NCBI RefSeq assembly: GCF_023169885.1
Contig: NZ_AP025516.1
Location: 1,952,501-2,016,500, forward strand
DNA from: Desulfofustis limnaeus
GTDB taxonomy: Bacteria > Desulfobacterota > Desulfobulbia > Desulfobulbales > Desulfocapsaceae
Direction: 5' to 3'
DNA length: 64,000 nt
Positions within the stretch are counted from its first letter, which is position 1; every line of letters begins with the position of its first letter. Shown piece after piece: positions 18,104-27,399 of the stretch. The position numbers and the translations under genes were made by a program. Under the pieces are notes generated by a model, which was not told the DNA's origin, searched no databases, and saw nothing but the letters and a program-made list of their open reading frames with translations.

Positions 18104-18919
18104 CTATTGATTGGACAGTCCGCCGACGGTAAATCCGTATTCGGCCAGTATCCTTTGGCCGTCAGGCCCGAGAATGAAGAGCGCCAAACGCCAGGCCTCC
18201 ACCGGTGCATCCCGCAGGACAAGCAGGCCATAGTCGGCCCCCACGGACAAGGATGGTGGAATCTGCACCAACTGCAGGGCGGGAACCTCTTTTCTGGCCA
18301 GAACACCGTTGGTACAATAGGTGAGAAACAGATCCGCCTTTTTTTCTTCCATGACCCAGGCATACTGATTCCGGCCTTCCGGCGCCTTGGCGCTGTCCGG
18401 CCCACCGGTAAGCTGCAATGCCTTGCCGGTGAGAACAGCGGTGCTACCGGCCTTGACAGCATCGGCCTTGGCAAACAATTCCCACGCATAATCGCCGGAG
18501 GGATCGGCCTTCGGGGTAGAGGTTCCAAGCCGAATCTGTTCATCCAGCATAACACCAAGCAGGGTCTCCGGCCCCACCTGGACTTCTGCTTGCGCCAGAG
18601 CGCACAGATTGTTCCGGGCGAACAACGCAACTGGCTGCCCGAATCCTTTCTCCACAAGGGTCAGGGGGTGAGCCATGTTCGCCGAGGCAAACACGTGAAC
18701 GGCTTCGCCTTTTTCAATACGCTCACGAAGCAGTCCGGAAGGGCCGAACTCGCTCTCCACCGTGTTGCCGGTCGCCTGTTCAAAAGCTCGGGCAACCTCG
18801 CCCAGTGCCGCCTTCAGACTACCGGCAGCGTAAAGACGTATCGTTTCAGACTGAGCGTGAGCTGTGGACAACATGACAAAACTGACAAAAAGAGAAACGA
18901 GAACACCTATTCTGACCAT
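18104..18919 (-). CDS. ModA-like oxyanion-binding periplasmic protein
   Basis: A 271-residue protein with a signal peptide (ending STAHAQS) and the ModA/WtpA pattern: RLYAAGSLKAAL near the mature N-terminus, FGPSGLLRERIEKG, and VFASANMAHP. These form the oxyanion pocket of molybdate-family binding proteins. It is the last gene of a minus-strand run tupA-tupB-tupC-this gene, so the one permease may be served by two binding proteins. The substrate (molybdate, tungstate or another anion) cannot be settled. ATG is preceded by GGGGG. Confidence 0.85.
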   Translation of the reverse strand: MVRIGVLVSLFVSFVMLSTAHAQSETIRLYAAGSLKAALGEVARAFEQATGNTVESEFGPSGLLRERIEKGEAVHVFASANMAHPLTLVEKGFGQPVALFARNNLCALAQAEVQVGPETLLGVMLDEQIRLGTSTPKADPSGDYAWELFAKADAVKAGSTAVLTGKALQLTGGPDSAKAPEGRNQYAWVMEEKKADLFLTYCTNGVLARKEVPALQLVQIPPSLSVGADYGLLVLRDAPVEAWRLALFILGPDGQRILAEYGFTVGGLSNQ

Positions 18920-19065
18920 GACAATCCCCCATTTTGTGTACCATCCTGTTTTTTCAACATGGCATCAACACTGCATACCCCTCAGCACCGCCACCCTCAC
19001 ATGATTCTTGATGACGCATATCGCAACCATCATCGTCGCCCAAAGCAGGCGGTACCCCGAGCCAG

Positions 19066-20082
19066 TTATGCTATGATCTGCACCGCTTGCGGATCAATGA
19101 CAACCTGTACCCGATCACCAACCAGAATACGGTCGGCCGCCACCCGTTCGTGCGGCATTATGGTCTTCAGGGGTACCCCGACATCCAGCAGGACTTTGAT
19201 GGAGTTTCCCTCGACAGTCATCTGCTGCACCGTGGCCGGACAAGATCGATCCACCTGGTGACGGTCCATATCCTGTCCAGACAGGATATGGATACCCTCG
19301 GCTTTGAGCGAAGCTCGAGCCGAACCGGGCGTACCGCCGGCAACCGGAATGTCAAGCCCCGGACAGATCTCGAAAAAAATGGAGCCATCTCGTGAAACAA
19401 GGGTGCCGGACACCATGTTTTCACCACCGGGGCCACTTAATTTCCCGTTGAACAGGAAGATCCGATGATCGGCCAGGCGAGCCGCCTCCAAGCGCTTGTG
19501 GGTAGCAAAAATCACTGAAACCCCTTTCTGGCGATGGATTTCCTGGATAACCCGCTCGATAAGTGCTTGATTTTCCACATCAACGCTTGCCGTCGGCTCG
19601 TCAAACAGCAGGACTTCCGGAGCACAGGCCAGGGCCCGGGCAATGGCCACCCGTTGTGTTTCTCCACCGGAAAGCCGGTGCGCCGGACGGTCAACGAAGT
19701 CTTTCAGGCCCACCAGTTCCAACGATTCCTCGGCGAGGCGCCGTCTTTGTCGGGCGGCCAACCCACGCATGCGCAGACCGTATTCCACGTTATTGCGCAC
19801 CGAGGTGGAAAACATGATGGGATGTTGATCGACCAAGATCACTTTGCGCCGCAGAGCGCACAGCTTTTTTTCCCGCCAAACGACCGGTTCTCCGTTAAAG
19901 TAAATCTTCCCCTGCGTCGGTTCCTCGAGGAAAGCGAGGACCTGCAGCAGCGTCGTCTTCCCCGAGCCGTTCGGGCCTTGCAGGGCATAATTGCGCCCCG
20001 ACAGCAAGTCCAGGCAGTCTATGTCAAGCACCGTGCGACCCGCAAACACCTGGCGCACACCGACCAGAGAAAACAGGTTCAT
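19066..20082 (-). CDS. tupC: Tungstate ABC transporter ATP-binding protein with C-terminal TOBE-like domain
   Basis: A 338-residue ABC ATPase: Walker A GPNGSGKTT (about 38-46), Q-loop VDQHP, signature LSGGETQRVAIARAL, Walker B VLLFDEPTASVD, and the switch histidine FATHK. The last 120 residues match a TOBE-type oxyanion-binding region, as in ModC. ATP hydrolysis would drive the TupB permease. Its start overlaps the tupB stop by 4 nt. The ModA-like gene follows after 146 nt. Confidence 0.9.
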   Translation of the reverse strand: MNLFSLVGVRQVFAGRTVLDIDCLDLLSGRNYALQGPNGSGKTTLLQVLAFLEEPTQGKIYFNGEPVVWREKKLCALRRKVILVDQHPIMFSTSVRNNVEYGLRMRGLAARQRRRLAEESLELVGLKDFVDRPAHRLSGGETQRVAIARALACAPEVLLFDEPTASVDVENQALIERVIQEIHRQKGVSVIFATHKRLEAARLADHRIFLFNGKLSGPGGENMVSGTLVSRDGSIFFEICPGLDIPVAGGTPGSARASLKAEGIHILSGQDMDRHQVDRSCPATVQQMTVEGNSIKVLLDVGVPLKTIMPHERVAADRILVGDRVQVVIDPQAVQIIA

Positions 20083-20780
20083 CGCTTGTCTCCGTAGCGC
20101 CCCTGGGCCAGTTGCAAGCCGATATTCATCAACAGGCTGACCGTGAGCAGAATGATTCCCAAAGCCACCGCCAGCACGAACTCCCCCTTGTTATGTTCCA
20201 ACGCCATGGCGGTGGTCATCGTCCGGGTGAACCCCTTGATATTGCCGCCAAGCATCATGGCAATGCCGATCTCGGCAATGACTCTGCCGAAGGCGGCGAT
20301 AATGGCGGCAAAAATACCGAAGCGAGCCTCCCGGGCGACCGCCCAGGCCGCCGCCCACCGTGTAGCACCCAGAGTCAAAGCCGTTTTGCGATAACGTTGG
20401 TCGATTCGGCTGACGGCGGCCATGGTGAAGACGGCCACCCAGGGGAGAATCAAGATAACCTGGCCGACGATGATGGCTTTCTGGGTATAAAGCAGTCCGA
20501 GAAAGCCGAACATCCCATGGCGCGACAGGAAAGAGTACACTAGAAGGCCAATCACCACGGTCGGCAAGGCAAGCATGGTGTTGAGAACGGTGATCAACGC
20601 CCGCTTTCCGGGAAAACGGGAGACCGCAATGGCAAAACCAAGAGGCACGCCAAAGAGCGAGGCGATCAGTGTGGAAAAGAAACTGACGGAGAGTGAAACG
20701 TAAACGATAAAATACATTTCCGGGTCAAGCGACCAGATCAGGTGCAATGCCGCGGAAAAACTTTGCCCGAAGAAATCCAC
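20079..20780 (-). CDS. tupB: Tungstate ABC transporter permease
   Basis: A 233-residue inner-membrane permease with about five to six helices and the EAA-like loop EARFGIFAAIIAAFGRVIAEIG. The N-terminal pattern and NIKGFTRTMTTAMALEHNKGE are typical of TupB/WtpB-type permeases. The start is GTG. It lies between tupA (102 nt upstream) and tupC (4-nt overlap). Confidence 0.9.
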   Translation of the reverse strand: MDFFGQSFSAALHLIWSLDPEMYFIVYVSLSVSFFSTLIASLFGVPLGFAIAVSRFPGKRALITVLNTMLALPTVVIGLLVYSFLSRHGMFGFLGLLYTQKAIIVGQVILILPWVAVFTMAAVSRIDQRYRKTALTLGATRWAAAWAVAREARFGIFAAIIAAFGRVIAEIGIAMMLGGNIKGFTRTMTTAMALEHNKGEFVLAVALGIILLTVSLLMNIGLQLAQGRYGDKR

Positions 20781-20882
20781 AAGTTCCCAGAAAAGGTGAT
20801 AAACGACTCGGTGAGACCAACTGGCCTCTCCGAGCCGTTAGGTTGTCACGTGGGTCGAATCAATCGATCGACCGCCCCTCGA

Positions 20883-21725
20883 TTATTTCGCGTCCGGGTA
20901 AAAGAGCGGCTGACCCAACAATTTATAACCGCCAATCACGTCTTGACCACGGTCGGAAACCAGCCATTTGGCAAAGGTATCAGCCAGTTCGAACTTGACG
21001 TGCGGGTGTTTCGCCGGATTGACCGGAATGACGCCATAGGGATTCTTCAGCAGATCGTCACCCTCATAGACGATCTCCAAGGCCAGCGGTTCGCTGCGGC
21101 CGTATTTGTAATTCAGGTAGGTACCGCGATCGGCCAGCACATACCCCATCTTCTCCTGGGCGAAAATGAGCGCCTCGCCCATTCCCTGACCGATGGAGAA
21201 ATACCACCCCTCACCGTCCTGGGGCGCACCGCTGTCATTGACCGGGAGTCCGCTTGCGGCCCACAGCTGCTTTTCGCGGGCATGCGTACCGCTGTTGTCA
21301 CCGCGAGAAACGAACGGCGCCTTGGCGGCGGCAATCACCTTCATGCCCTCGACAATACTCGGGGCGCTTTTCAGCTTCACCGGGTCCTCAGCCGGGCCAA
21401 CCATGATGAAGTCGTTGTACATTACATAGTATCGCTGCGTCCCATAACCTTCTTCGACAAACTGCTTTTCCCGCTTTTCGTCATGGACAAAGACCACGTC
21501 GGCATTACCATCCATGCCATCCTTTAGGGCCGCTCCGGTTCCTTTGGCCATCACCTTGACGGTAATGCCTGTGTCTTTTTGAAACTCGGGCAGCAGGTAA
21601 TCAAGGAGGCCCGAGGCCTCGGTACTGGTAGTGGTACTCATGGTGATCACTTTGTCCTCGGCCCATGCCGATGAGGTAAAGCATACCAGAAAGAGGCCTA
21701 GGGCGACCATTAACGCTCTGTTCAT
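20883..21725 (-). CDS. tupA: Tungstate-binding periplasmic protein
   Basis: A 280-residue protein with signal peptide (ending SSAWAED). Diagnostic are TMSTTTSTEASGLLDYL (the TTTS oxyanion-binding motif) and SRGDNSGTH (the second anchor), both features of TupA rather than ModA. The family binds tungstate with very high affinity for tungsten enzymes such as aldehyde oxidoreductase and formate dehydrogenase. It is the first gene of tupABC, with TGGAGGG before the ATG. A TAGTTAG..CTAACT dyad lies in its leader. Confidence 0.92.
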   Translation of the reverse strand: MNRALMVALGLFLVCFTSSAWAEDKVITMSTTTSTEASGLLDYLLPEFQKDTGITVKVMAKGTGAALKDGMDGNADVVFVHDEKREKQFVEEGYGTQRYYVMYNDFIMVGPAEDPVKLKSAPSIVEGMKVIAAAKAPFVSRGDNSGTHAREKQLWAASGLPVNDSGAPQDGEGWYFSIGQGMGEALIFAQEKMGYVLADRGTYLNYKYGRSEPLALEIVYEGDDLLKNPYGVIPVNPAKHPHVKFELADTFAKWLVSDRGQDVIGGYKLLGQPLFYPDAK

Positions 21726-21741
21726 AAAAAATTCCCTCCAT

Positions 21742-21766
21742 AGTTAGATTTGATCTCGTGCTAACT
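21742..21766 (-). promoter_or_regulatory. Possible operator upstream of tupA
   Basis: A dyad AGTTAG (21742-21747) / CTAACT (21761-21766) lies about 20-40 nt before the tupA start. Its position would suit a metal-responsive repressor. The arms are only 6 bp, so it may be chance. Confidence 0.3.
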
Positions 21767-21940
21767 TTAGCCAACTGATGCGGCTAGGCTTCTTAATAAG
21801 TATTGCAAAAGAGACCGTCAAACTGATTCAAAGATTCACACGAAATCAAACCAATAATTACCTTTTCATACCTTTTCTTACAGAACGAACAGAATTTGAT
21901 GACCGTTGAAAACAAATAATTCCTTTTCTTGTAGGCACTC

Positions 21941-22082
21941 GGGAACCTTGAAAAATTGTCATTTCGCCCGATCTCATCGTTGCGCAACCACCTTTTATAC
22001 TTTCAATATCATGTAGTTGCCTGCAACAACATAATCTTGCGCGACGCAATCTTGAACGAAGTTTCGAATTTTCCAAGCTCCC
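21941..22082. repeat. Palindromic intergenic repeat, copy D
   Basis: It begins GGGAACCTTGAAAAATTGTC and ends ATTTTCCAAGCTCCC. The interior TTTCGCCCGATCTCATCGTTGCGCAACC matches copy A closely. It lies between the divergent tupA and gamma-glutamylcyclotransferase genes. The flanking 21767-21940 and 22083-22283 contain no gene I can support. Confidence 0.85.
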
Positions 22083-22283
22083 GCTTCACCTTATCTCGAT
22101 TGAATCGTCCATTGGTTACGCAGCGTCGCAGGAGAGCTCGATCAAGGTAGCGCCAGGGCATCGGGCCACCGGTACGCAGGACAAAAAAGTCGTGTGGCGT
22201 CAGCCATGGGCTGGTATGTTCACTATGTGATCAGTGTCGCTCCACCCAGCACATCTCCACATCTCTGCTAGCCACCTTCGATC

Positions 22284-22709
22284 ATGCACCTGTTTACGTA
22301 CGGTTCGCTGATGTTTCCCGCCGTCTGGCAGCGTGTCGCGCACGAAACATACCACCGCCGCAGGGCCGTTCTGCCCGGCTATTTTCGCCGGGCCGTGAAA
22401 GGCGCGACTTATCCGGTCGTCTATCCGGCGACGACAACCAGCGAGGTCGAGGGAGTGCTCTATTACCAGGTTACCGACGACGACCTCAAGCGCTTGGATC
22501 GTTTCGAAGGCGACTACTACCAACGGCGGAGCGAGTCGGTCCGTCTATCGGACGGCCAACTGATCAATGCCGAGGTCTATGTCCTCAAGGAGGAGTTCCG
22601 CTTCATCGCCAGCGATCACGACTGGGATCAGAAGCGATTCGAGCAAGAAGGGTTGAGCAGCTTTCTCAGCGACTATCTCGGATTCGACAAGATATCCTCC
22701 CGCCCGTAG
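22284..22709 (+). CDS. Gamma-glutamylcyclotransferase family protein (AIG2-like)
   Basis: A 141-residue protein beginning LFTYGSLM, the substrate-binding loop of the family, with RFEGDYYQRR supplying the catalytic Glu. VEGVLYYQV and AEVYVL complete the fold pattern. Family enzymes release 5-oxoproline from gamma-glutamyl compounds. The natural substrate here is unknown. It converges with the DUF169 gene. Confidence 0.85.
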   Translation: MHLFTYGSLMFPAVWQRVAHETYHRRRAVLPGYFRRAVKGATYPVVYPATTTSEVEGVLYYQVTDDDLKRLDRFEGDYYQRRSESVRLSDGQLINAEVYVLKEEFRFIASDHDWDQKRFEQEGLSSFLSDYLGFDKISSRP

Positions 22710-22751
22710 CCTTGACTGCGGATACCCCGCTCGTCGCACAACCGGCCCTGG

Positions 22752-23573
22752 TCAGAACGAGCCGAGGCGGCGCAATTCCTGCCAGGTTTCTCCCTCGAGA
22801 AAGCTGCCTGCCACGTTGCCCTCCATCTCATCGAAGAGCTGCCGGGGCACGGCAAAGCTGAACAGGTCTTCTTTCACCAACCGCTTCAGATACACTCGTG
22901 CCGACAGATCGTTGAGGCCGAGGACCGCTCGCGGTTGCTCCCGTTTTGCTTCTGCCAACGGGTAAATGCCGAGGGTCTGGCAACCGGCGGCGTAGGGAAA
23001 TATGACATTTTCGTTATGTCCGCGGCCGTAATTGACCAGCACGGTCAGGGCAGAGACCTGATCCATGTTACCGAAGAAGATCACCACGTGGGGGATTTCC
23101 TCGGAACTGAGTCCGCTCAACGGTTTCAGCACCAGATACGGGGCCGGGATCTCGGTGATGGGCAACTGGTTGATGAAGTCCAGCACCAACTCGGGCGACT
23201 TGAGGTATCGTTCTCCGTGCATAAAATGGTGGAAGGCTTCCGCTCGCATGAACGGCTTGACCTGCTCGGCCGTCTCGCGGCCTCGCTGCCATTGGTCATT
23301 GCCCACCGACAGGAAATAGGTGAAACACCCCTTGCCACCGGGGAAGTTTTCGTATTGGTCGCCGAAGCCGAGCCCAACCCCGCCGCCGAAGCACCCAAAA
23401 CTGGTCCGGTCGAAGACCGCCGTTTCTCCCCTCAGGACGGCAGCCACCATGAACATGACACAGCCCCACTTTCCTTCCTTGAACTGACGCGCCCCTTCCG
23501 GTTTCTCCTCGCTGAAGAGTAAGGCCATCGGTTCATATTTCAGACCGACCGCCTGGGCAACGGTACTGATCAT
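22752..23573 (-). CDS. DUF169 family protein
   Basis: A 273-residue protein (from the 23573 start) with the DUF169 pattern: EPMALLFSEEKP, CVMFMVAAVLRGETAVFDR, and SFGCFGGGVGLGFG. Several conserved Cys and Gly residues are visible. The family is common in anaerobes and its function is unknown. I chose ATG 23573 because GGAGG precedes it; a TTG at 23612, abutting the upstream stop, is an alternative. It follows two small genes on the same strand, probably one operon. Confidence 0.85.
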   Translation of the reverse strand: MISTVAQAVGLKYEPMALLFSEEKPEGARQFKEGKWGCVMFMVAAVLRGETAVFDRTSFGCFGGGVGLGFGDQYENFPGGKGCFTYFLSVGNDQWQRGRETAEQVKPFMRAEAFHHFMHGERYLKSPELVLDFINQLPITEIPAPYLVLKPLSGLSSEEIPHVVIFFGNMDQVSALTVLVNYGRGHNENVIFPYAAGCQTLGIYPLAEAKREQPRAVLGLNDLSARVYLKRLVKEDLFSFAVPRQLFDEMEGNVAGSFLEGETWQELRRLGSF

Positions 23574-23612
23574 ATCCGCCTCCACGTCGTTGCGATAAAC
23601 GTTTCGGATCAA

Positions 23613-24059
23613 TCATTGATACGTCCGCCCCCGATGTTTCAGCCATCCATCCGGATGGCGACCCTGCGGGTCGTGATGTGTCCAATGGATGACCCCGCCC
23701 TTGTCGTTGTATTCGTAGACTCCGAAAAACTCAATGGTGTCGCCCACCTGCAAGGAATCGAGGCGGGGAGCAAGATCGATATTGTGGCTGACCAGCAGGG
23801 TCAGCCCGGTGGGTATCTGCAAGATGAACCGCTGATGCCTGCTCCCTTGCAGATCGTCGGTCAGCAGCTTCATCACCTCGCCCCGGCCTGCGATCTGCAG
23901 CGAACTGCGCTTGGTTTCGTAAGCCTGTTCCAGCTGCTCGGCCCATGAGGCAGGTTCCTTGGGCAGTCCCTCCCAATAGCGAAACCGCTGGTAACCGTAT
24001 TGCAGGATAACCAACGCCAGCACCAGGACAAACAGGATCTTTGATCGTCTCGGCTTCAT
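23613..24059 (-). CDS. Membrane-anchored DUF3465-like protein
   Basis: A 148-residue protein with one N-terminal hydrophobic segment (ILFVLVLALVILQYGYQ). The C-terminal domain contains HQRFILQIPTGLTLLVSHNIDLAPR, VGDTIEFFGVYEYND and GGVIHWTHHDPQGRHPDGW. The HWTHHDP..H pattern is characteristic of DUF3465. It probably faces the periplasm. The function is unknown. Its start lies 12 nt after the stop of the small gene at 24072-24251. Confidence 0.8.
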   Translation of the reverse strand: MKPRRSKILFVLVLALVILQYGYQRFRYWEGLPKEPASWAEQLEQAYETKRSSLQIAGRGEVMKLLTDDLQGSRHQRFILQIPTGLTLLVSHNIDLAPRLDSLQVGDTIEFFGVYEYNDKGGVIHWTHHDPQGRHPDGWLKHRGRTYQ

Positions 24060-24071
24060 CGAGCTTTTTTC

Positions 24072-24251
24072 TCAGGAACGCTTGAGGCTTCTGACGAGTG
24101 TCTCCCGTTGCTCGGTGGGCAGATGCTGCAGATAACGCCGCCAGCCGGGACAAAACCTGGTGTGAAAACGCCATAAACGGCCCAGAAACGAGTGAGGTGC
24201 GCGCTCGTAGTACTTCCTCAACGTGCAACGTTCGCATCGATGTGTGCTCAT
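24072..24251 (-). CDS. Small Cys- and Trp-rich protein, 59 residues
   Basis: The frame reads MSTHRCERCTLRKYYERAPH.. and later RLWRFHTRFCPGWRRYLQHLP, ending in LKRS and TGA. CxxC near the N-terminus and a third Cys in FCPGW suggest metal binding or compactness, though only three cysteines are present. It is basic and ends 12 nt before the DUF3465 gene, forming a likely three-gene operon. I do not recognise a named family. The regular aromatic/Cys spacing and position make a real gene likely. Confidence 0.65.
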   Translation of the reverse strand: MSTHRCERCTLRKYYERAPHSFLGRLWRFHTRFCPGWRRYLQHLPTEQRETLVRSLKRS

Positions 24252-24399
24252 GAACGATCACCCTGGTCGGATTGGGTTGCCGCCTTGCCTTCTCCCTTGC
24301 AGAGCTGCTGGGCCCGGACTATGATGGCGCGAACCCGGCACCACGCAACGCCTGGTAACCTTACCACATCCGTTTCCCTTTTCGCGTCCGAAAACAACC

Positions 24400-26520
24400 A
24401 TGCACGACACCTTTTACGCCAGAACGGCACAACATCTTGCCATTTCCGCCACCCAGGTGGCAGCTGCCGCCACCCTGTTCGATGCCGGCGCCACAGTCCC
24501 GTTCATCGCTCGCTACCGCAAAGAGATGACTGGCTCCCTCGACGAGATACAATTGCTCGCCATCAGGGACAGCCTGGCCCGGCAGGCCGAGCTCGAGAAA
24601 CGCCGTTCGGCGATCATTGCCTCTCTGCAGGAGCGCACCCTGCTCACCGATGACCTGCTGGCGGCGGTGAAAGCAGCAGAGACCATGACGATCCTGGAAG
24701 ACGTCTACCTGCCATGGCGGCCGAAGCGGCGAACCAGGGCGGCGATCGCCCGCGAGCGTGGACTCGAACCGTTGGCTGAGTCATTGCTGCGCGGCACCCA
24801 ATCGCGGTCGCTGTCTTCGTATATCACCGCCGACGGCGCCGTGCCCTCCACCGAACAGGCCCTCGCCGGCGCCCGGGACATCATTGCCGAACGAATCAGC
24901 GAAGATGTCTTATCCCGGAGGGATGTACGCACCCTGTTTCGCTCCACGGCGGTCATCCATGCGCGTGCGGTGGAGAAAAACCGTGACAACAGTGCCACCT
25001 ACCGCGACTACTTTGACTGGCGCGAGCCGGTCCGAAAAATCGCTTCGCATCGGTTACACGCCCTGTTTCGCGGCGAACAGGAGAAGGCCCTGACCCTGAC
25101 GATCAGGCCAGAGGAGAAAGCAGCCCTGAAGATCCTGCAGCGCCGCTGGTTGAAAAACCCGGCACACCACAACCAGCTGCTCGCCGCCATTGAAGACGGC
25201 TATCGGAGGCTGCTGGCTCCGTCGCTGGAGACCGAGTTGCGTAGGGAACTGAAAGAGCGTGCCGATACCGAGGCGATTGCGGTCTTCGCCGCCAATGTCA
25301 GAGAATTGTTGCTGGCTCCTCCCCTTGGGCAGAAACGGGTAATGGCGCTCGATCCGGGCTATCGGACCGGCGCCAAGCTGGTCTGCCTCGACAGCCAAGG
25401 CGCCCTCCTCGAACACACCACCATCTATCCGACTCAGGGAGAAAAACAACGATTGGCAGCGGCGCACACCGTTGAAAAGCTGGTACATAAACATGGGATC
25501 GAAGCGGTCGCCGTGGGCAGCGGCACCGCCGGCCGGGAGACCGAATCATTCGTCCGGGAATGCGGGCTCGAGAAACACATCGTCGTTACCCTGGTCAACG
25601 AAGACGGTGCCTCCGTTTATTCGGCATCGGCCACCGCCCGCCGTGAATTCCCCGATCTGGATGTCACGGTACGTGGGGCCATATCCATCGGGCGCCGGCT
25701 GCAGGACCCGCTTGCCGAGTTGGTGAAGATCGACCCGAAGTCGATCGGCGTCGGCCAGTACCAACATGACGTCAATCAATCCGCTCTTGCGGAAGCGCTG
25801 GAGGCAGTGGTGACCAGCTGTGTCAACAATGTCGGCGTCGAATTGAACACCGCCAGCAGCGAACTGCTCTCCTTCGTCTCCGGGATCGGCCCCGCCCTGG
25901 CCGCCAACATCGTCGCACGGCGTCTTGAAAACGGGCCGTTTCGTTCCCGCCGGGACCTGCTCGGCGTTCCCCGGCTCGGAGCCAAGGCGTTCGAGCAGGC
26001 GGCCGGTTTTCTCCGTATCTCCGATGGCACCCACCCGCTCGACGCCAGCGCAGTACATCCGGAGCGCTACCAGTTGGTCGAACAGATGGCTGCCGACCTG
26101 GGGGTAGGTGTGAAAGACCTCATGACCTCCAACTCGCTTCGCCAATCCATCGATCTTTCCCGTTATCGCAGCGACTCGGTGGGCGAGCCCACTCTGGTGG
26201 ACATCCTGGCCGAACTGGCCAAACCGGGGCGAGATCCCCGCGAATCATTCACCTCTTTCGCTTTTGCCGAAGGTATTGCCAAAATTGAAGACCTGCGCCC
26301 GGGCATGATTCTGCCGGGGCTGATCACCAACGTCACCTCGTTCGGGGCGTTCGCCGATATCGGCGTCCATCGTGACGGCCTGATTCACATCAGCCAGTTG
26401 GCGGACCGTTTCATCTCCGATCCGGCCGACGTGGTGAGAGTCCGCCAGCGCGTAACGGTGCGGGTGCTCGACGTGGATCTGGAGCGAAAACGGATTAACC
26501 TGTCCCTCAGAGGGGTATGA
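24400..26520 (+). CDS. tex: RNA-binding transcriptional accessory protein Tex
   Basis: A 706-residue protein with the Tex architecture: N-terminal helical region (VPFIARYRKEMTGSLDE), YqgF-like RNase H fold (VMALDPGYRTGAKLVCLD, about 320), tandem helix-hairpin-helix (FVSGIGPALAANIVARR; LGVPRLGAKAFEQAAGFLRI), and a C-terminal S1 domain (GLITNVTSFGAFADIGVHRDG, about 645-700). Length matches the family. Tex is a cytosolic nucleic-acid-binding protein linked to transcription and stress tolerance. It converges with the next gene, leaving only 4 nt. Confidence 0.96.
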   Translation: MHDTFYARTAQHLAISATQVAAAATLFDAGATVPFIARYRKEMTGSLDEIQLLAIRDSLARQAELEKRRSAIIASLQERTLLTDDLLAAVKAAETMTILEDVYLPWRPKRRTRAAIARERGLEPLAESLLRGTQSRSLSSYITADGAVPSTEQALAGARDIIAERISEDVLSRRDVRTLFRSTAVIHARAVEKNRDNSATYRDYFDWREPVRKIASHRLHALFRGEQEKALTLTIRPEEKAALKILQRRWLKNPAHHNQLLAAIEDGYRRLLAPSLETELRRELKERADTEAIAVFAANVRELLLAPPLGQKRVMALDPGYRTGAKLVCLDSQGALLEHTTIYPTQGEKQRLAAAHTVEKLVHKHGIEAVAVGSGTAGRETESFVRECGLEKHIVVTLVNEDGASVYSASATARREFPDLDVTVRGAISIGRRLQDPLAELVKIDPKSIGVGQYQHDVNQSALAEALEAVVTSCVNNVGVELNTASSELLSFVSGIGPALAANIVARRLENGPFRSRRDLLGVPRLGAKAFEQAAGFLRISDGTHPLDASAVHPERYQLVEQMAADLGVGVKDLMTSNSLRQSIDLSRYRSDSVGEPTLVDILAELAKPGRDPRESFTSFAFAEGIAKIEDLRPGMILPGLITNVTSFGAFADIGVHRDGLIHISQLADRFISDPADVVRVRQRVTVRVLDVDLERKRINLSLRGV

Positions 26521-26524
26521 CTTT

Positions 26525-27160
26525 CTAATAGGTAAGCAATGGCGTCCGGCCGAAATTCTCCGGTTTGGCCAGCTCCTTGAGGATAAAGTCGGCCACATCC
26601 AGCCGCGAGATGCGTTTTGCGGTGATCCCGGTCAGATCATTGATGACCCGATAGACGCCGGTACGCGGGCCGTTGGTCAACCCGGCAGGACGCACGATCA
26701 ACCAGTGCAGACCGCTGGTTTTGATGATCTCCTCCTCCCGGTCCTTGTCCTCGTAGATGGTTTTCAGCACCAGCGGCTTGAACAGCCGGTCGTAGAGGAA
26801 ACCGCCGTGGTCTTTGCTGCTACCGGCGCCGATACCGGTCACGACAACCAGCTTGCACGCCGGATTCTCCTGCAGCGCGGCCACCAGGTTGCGCGCGCCG
26901 ACAGAGAACAGATCGACCGGCCCGAAGGTGATGGGTGAGCCGATGCAGGAACAGACCGCTTCCTGATCCCGTGCCGCCGACCGCACCGCCCCGGCATCTC
27001 GGACATCACCCTGAATCACCTCGAGCGATCCGCTACCTGCGCCTGCCTCGAGCCGAGCCGGGTCTCTGACCAGAACCCGCACCTCATGCCCTTCCTGGCG
27101 AGCACACGACAGTAACGCTCGGCCGATTCCCCTAGTGGCCCCGATGATCAGGATCTTCAT
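26525..27160 (-). CDS. NAD(P)-binding atypical short-chain dehydrogenase (NmrA/SDR_a5-like)
   Basis: A 211-residue Rossmann protein beginning MKILIIGATRGIGRALL, with VIQGDVRD and VVVTGIGAGSSKDHGG. There is no YxxxK catalytic motif. WLIVRPAGLTNGPRTG near the C-terminus is typical of atypical SDRs acting as sensors or isomerase-like enzymes. GAGGAGC precedes the ATG. Substrate unknown. Confidence 0.85.
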   Translation of the reverse strand: MKILIIGATRGIGRALLSCARQEGHEVRVLVRDPARLEAGAGSGSLEVIQGDVRDAGAVRSAARDQEAVCSCIGSPITFGPVDLFSVGARNLVAALQENPACKLVVVTGIGAGSSKDHGGFLYDRLFKPLVLKTIYEDKDREEEIIKTSGLHWLIVRPAGLTNGPRTGVYRVINDLTGITAKRISRLDVADFILKELAKPENFGRTPLLTY

Positions 27161-27399
27161 GGTCGCTCCTCGGATGTATGTTCCTTGCTCCTTCTCACCT
27201 CCTCACCGTATCAGACCTATCATCACCATAAGTTCACCCCTTCTCCGTGGCAATGAGCCGCAGGCCTTCCTCAACCGGCTGTCAGCCGCCCCATCGATGT
27301 ACATTACCATTTGCGAAACAGACCAAAAAAATGCACAATCGGTGCTACAACCCTCAAGGGCCCAACGACAATGACCTGCGCGCCACTTCAGATAAAAAT
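27161..27399. other. Intergenic stretch without a supported gene
   Basis: Between the SDR gene (minus) and the repeat before the transglycosylase gene. Overlapping short frames lack ribosome binding sites. A promoter for the SDR gene should lie at its left end, but none is clear. Confidence 0.4.
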
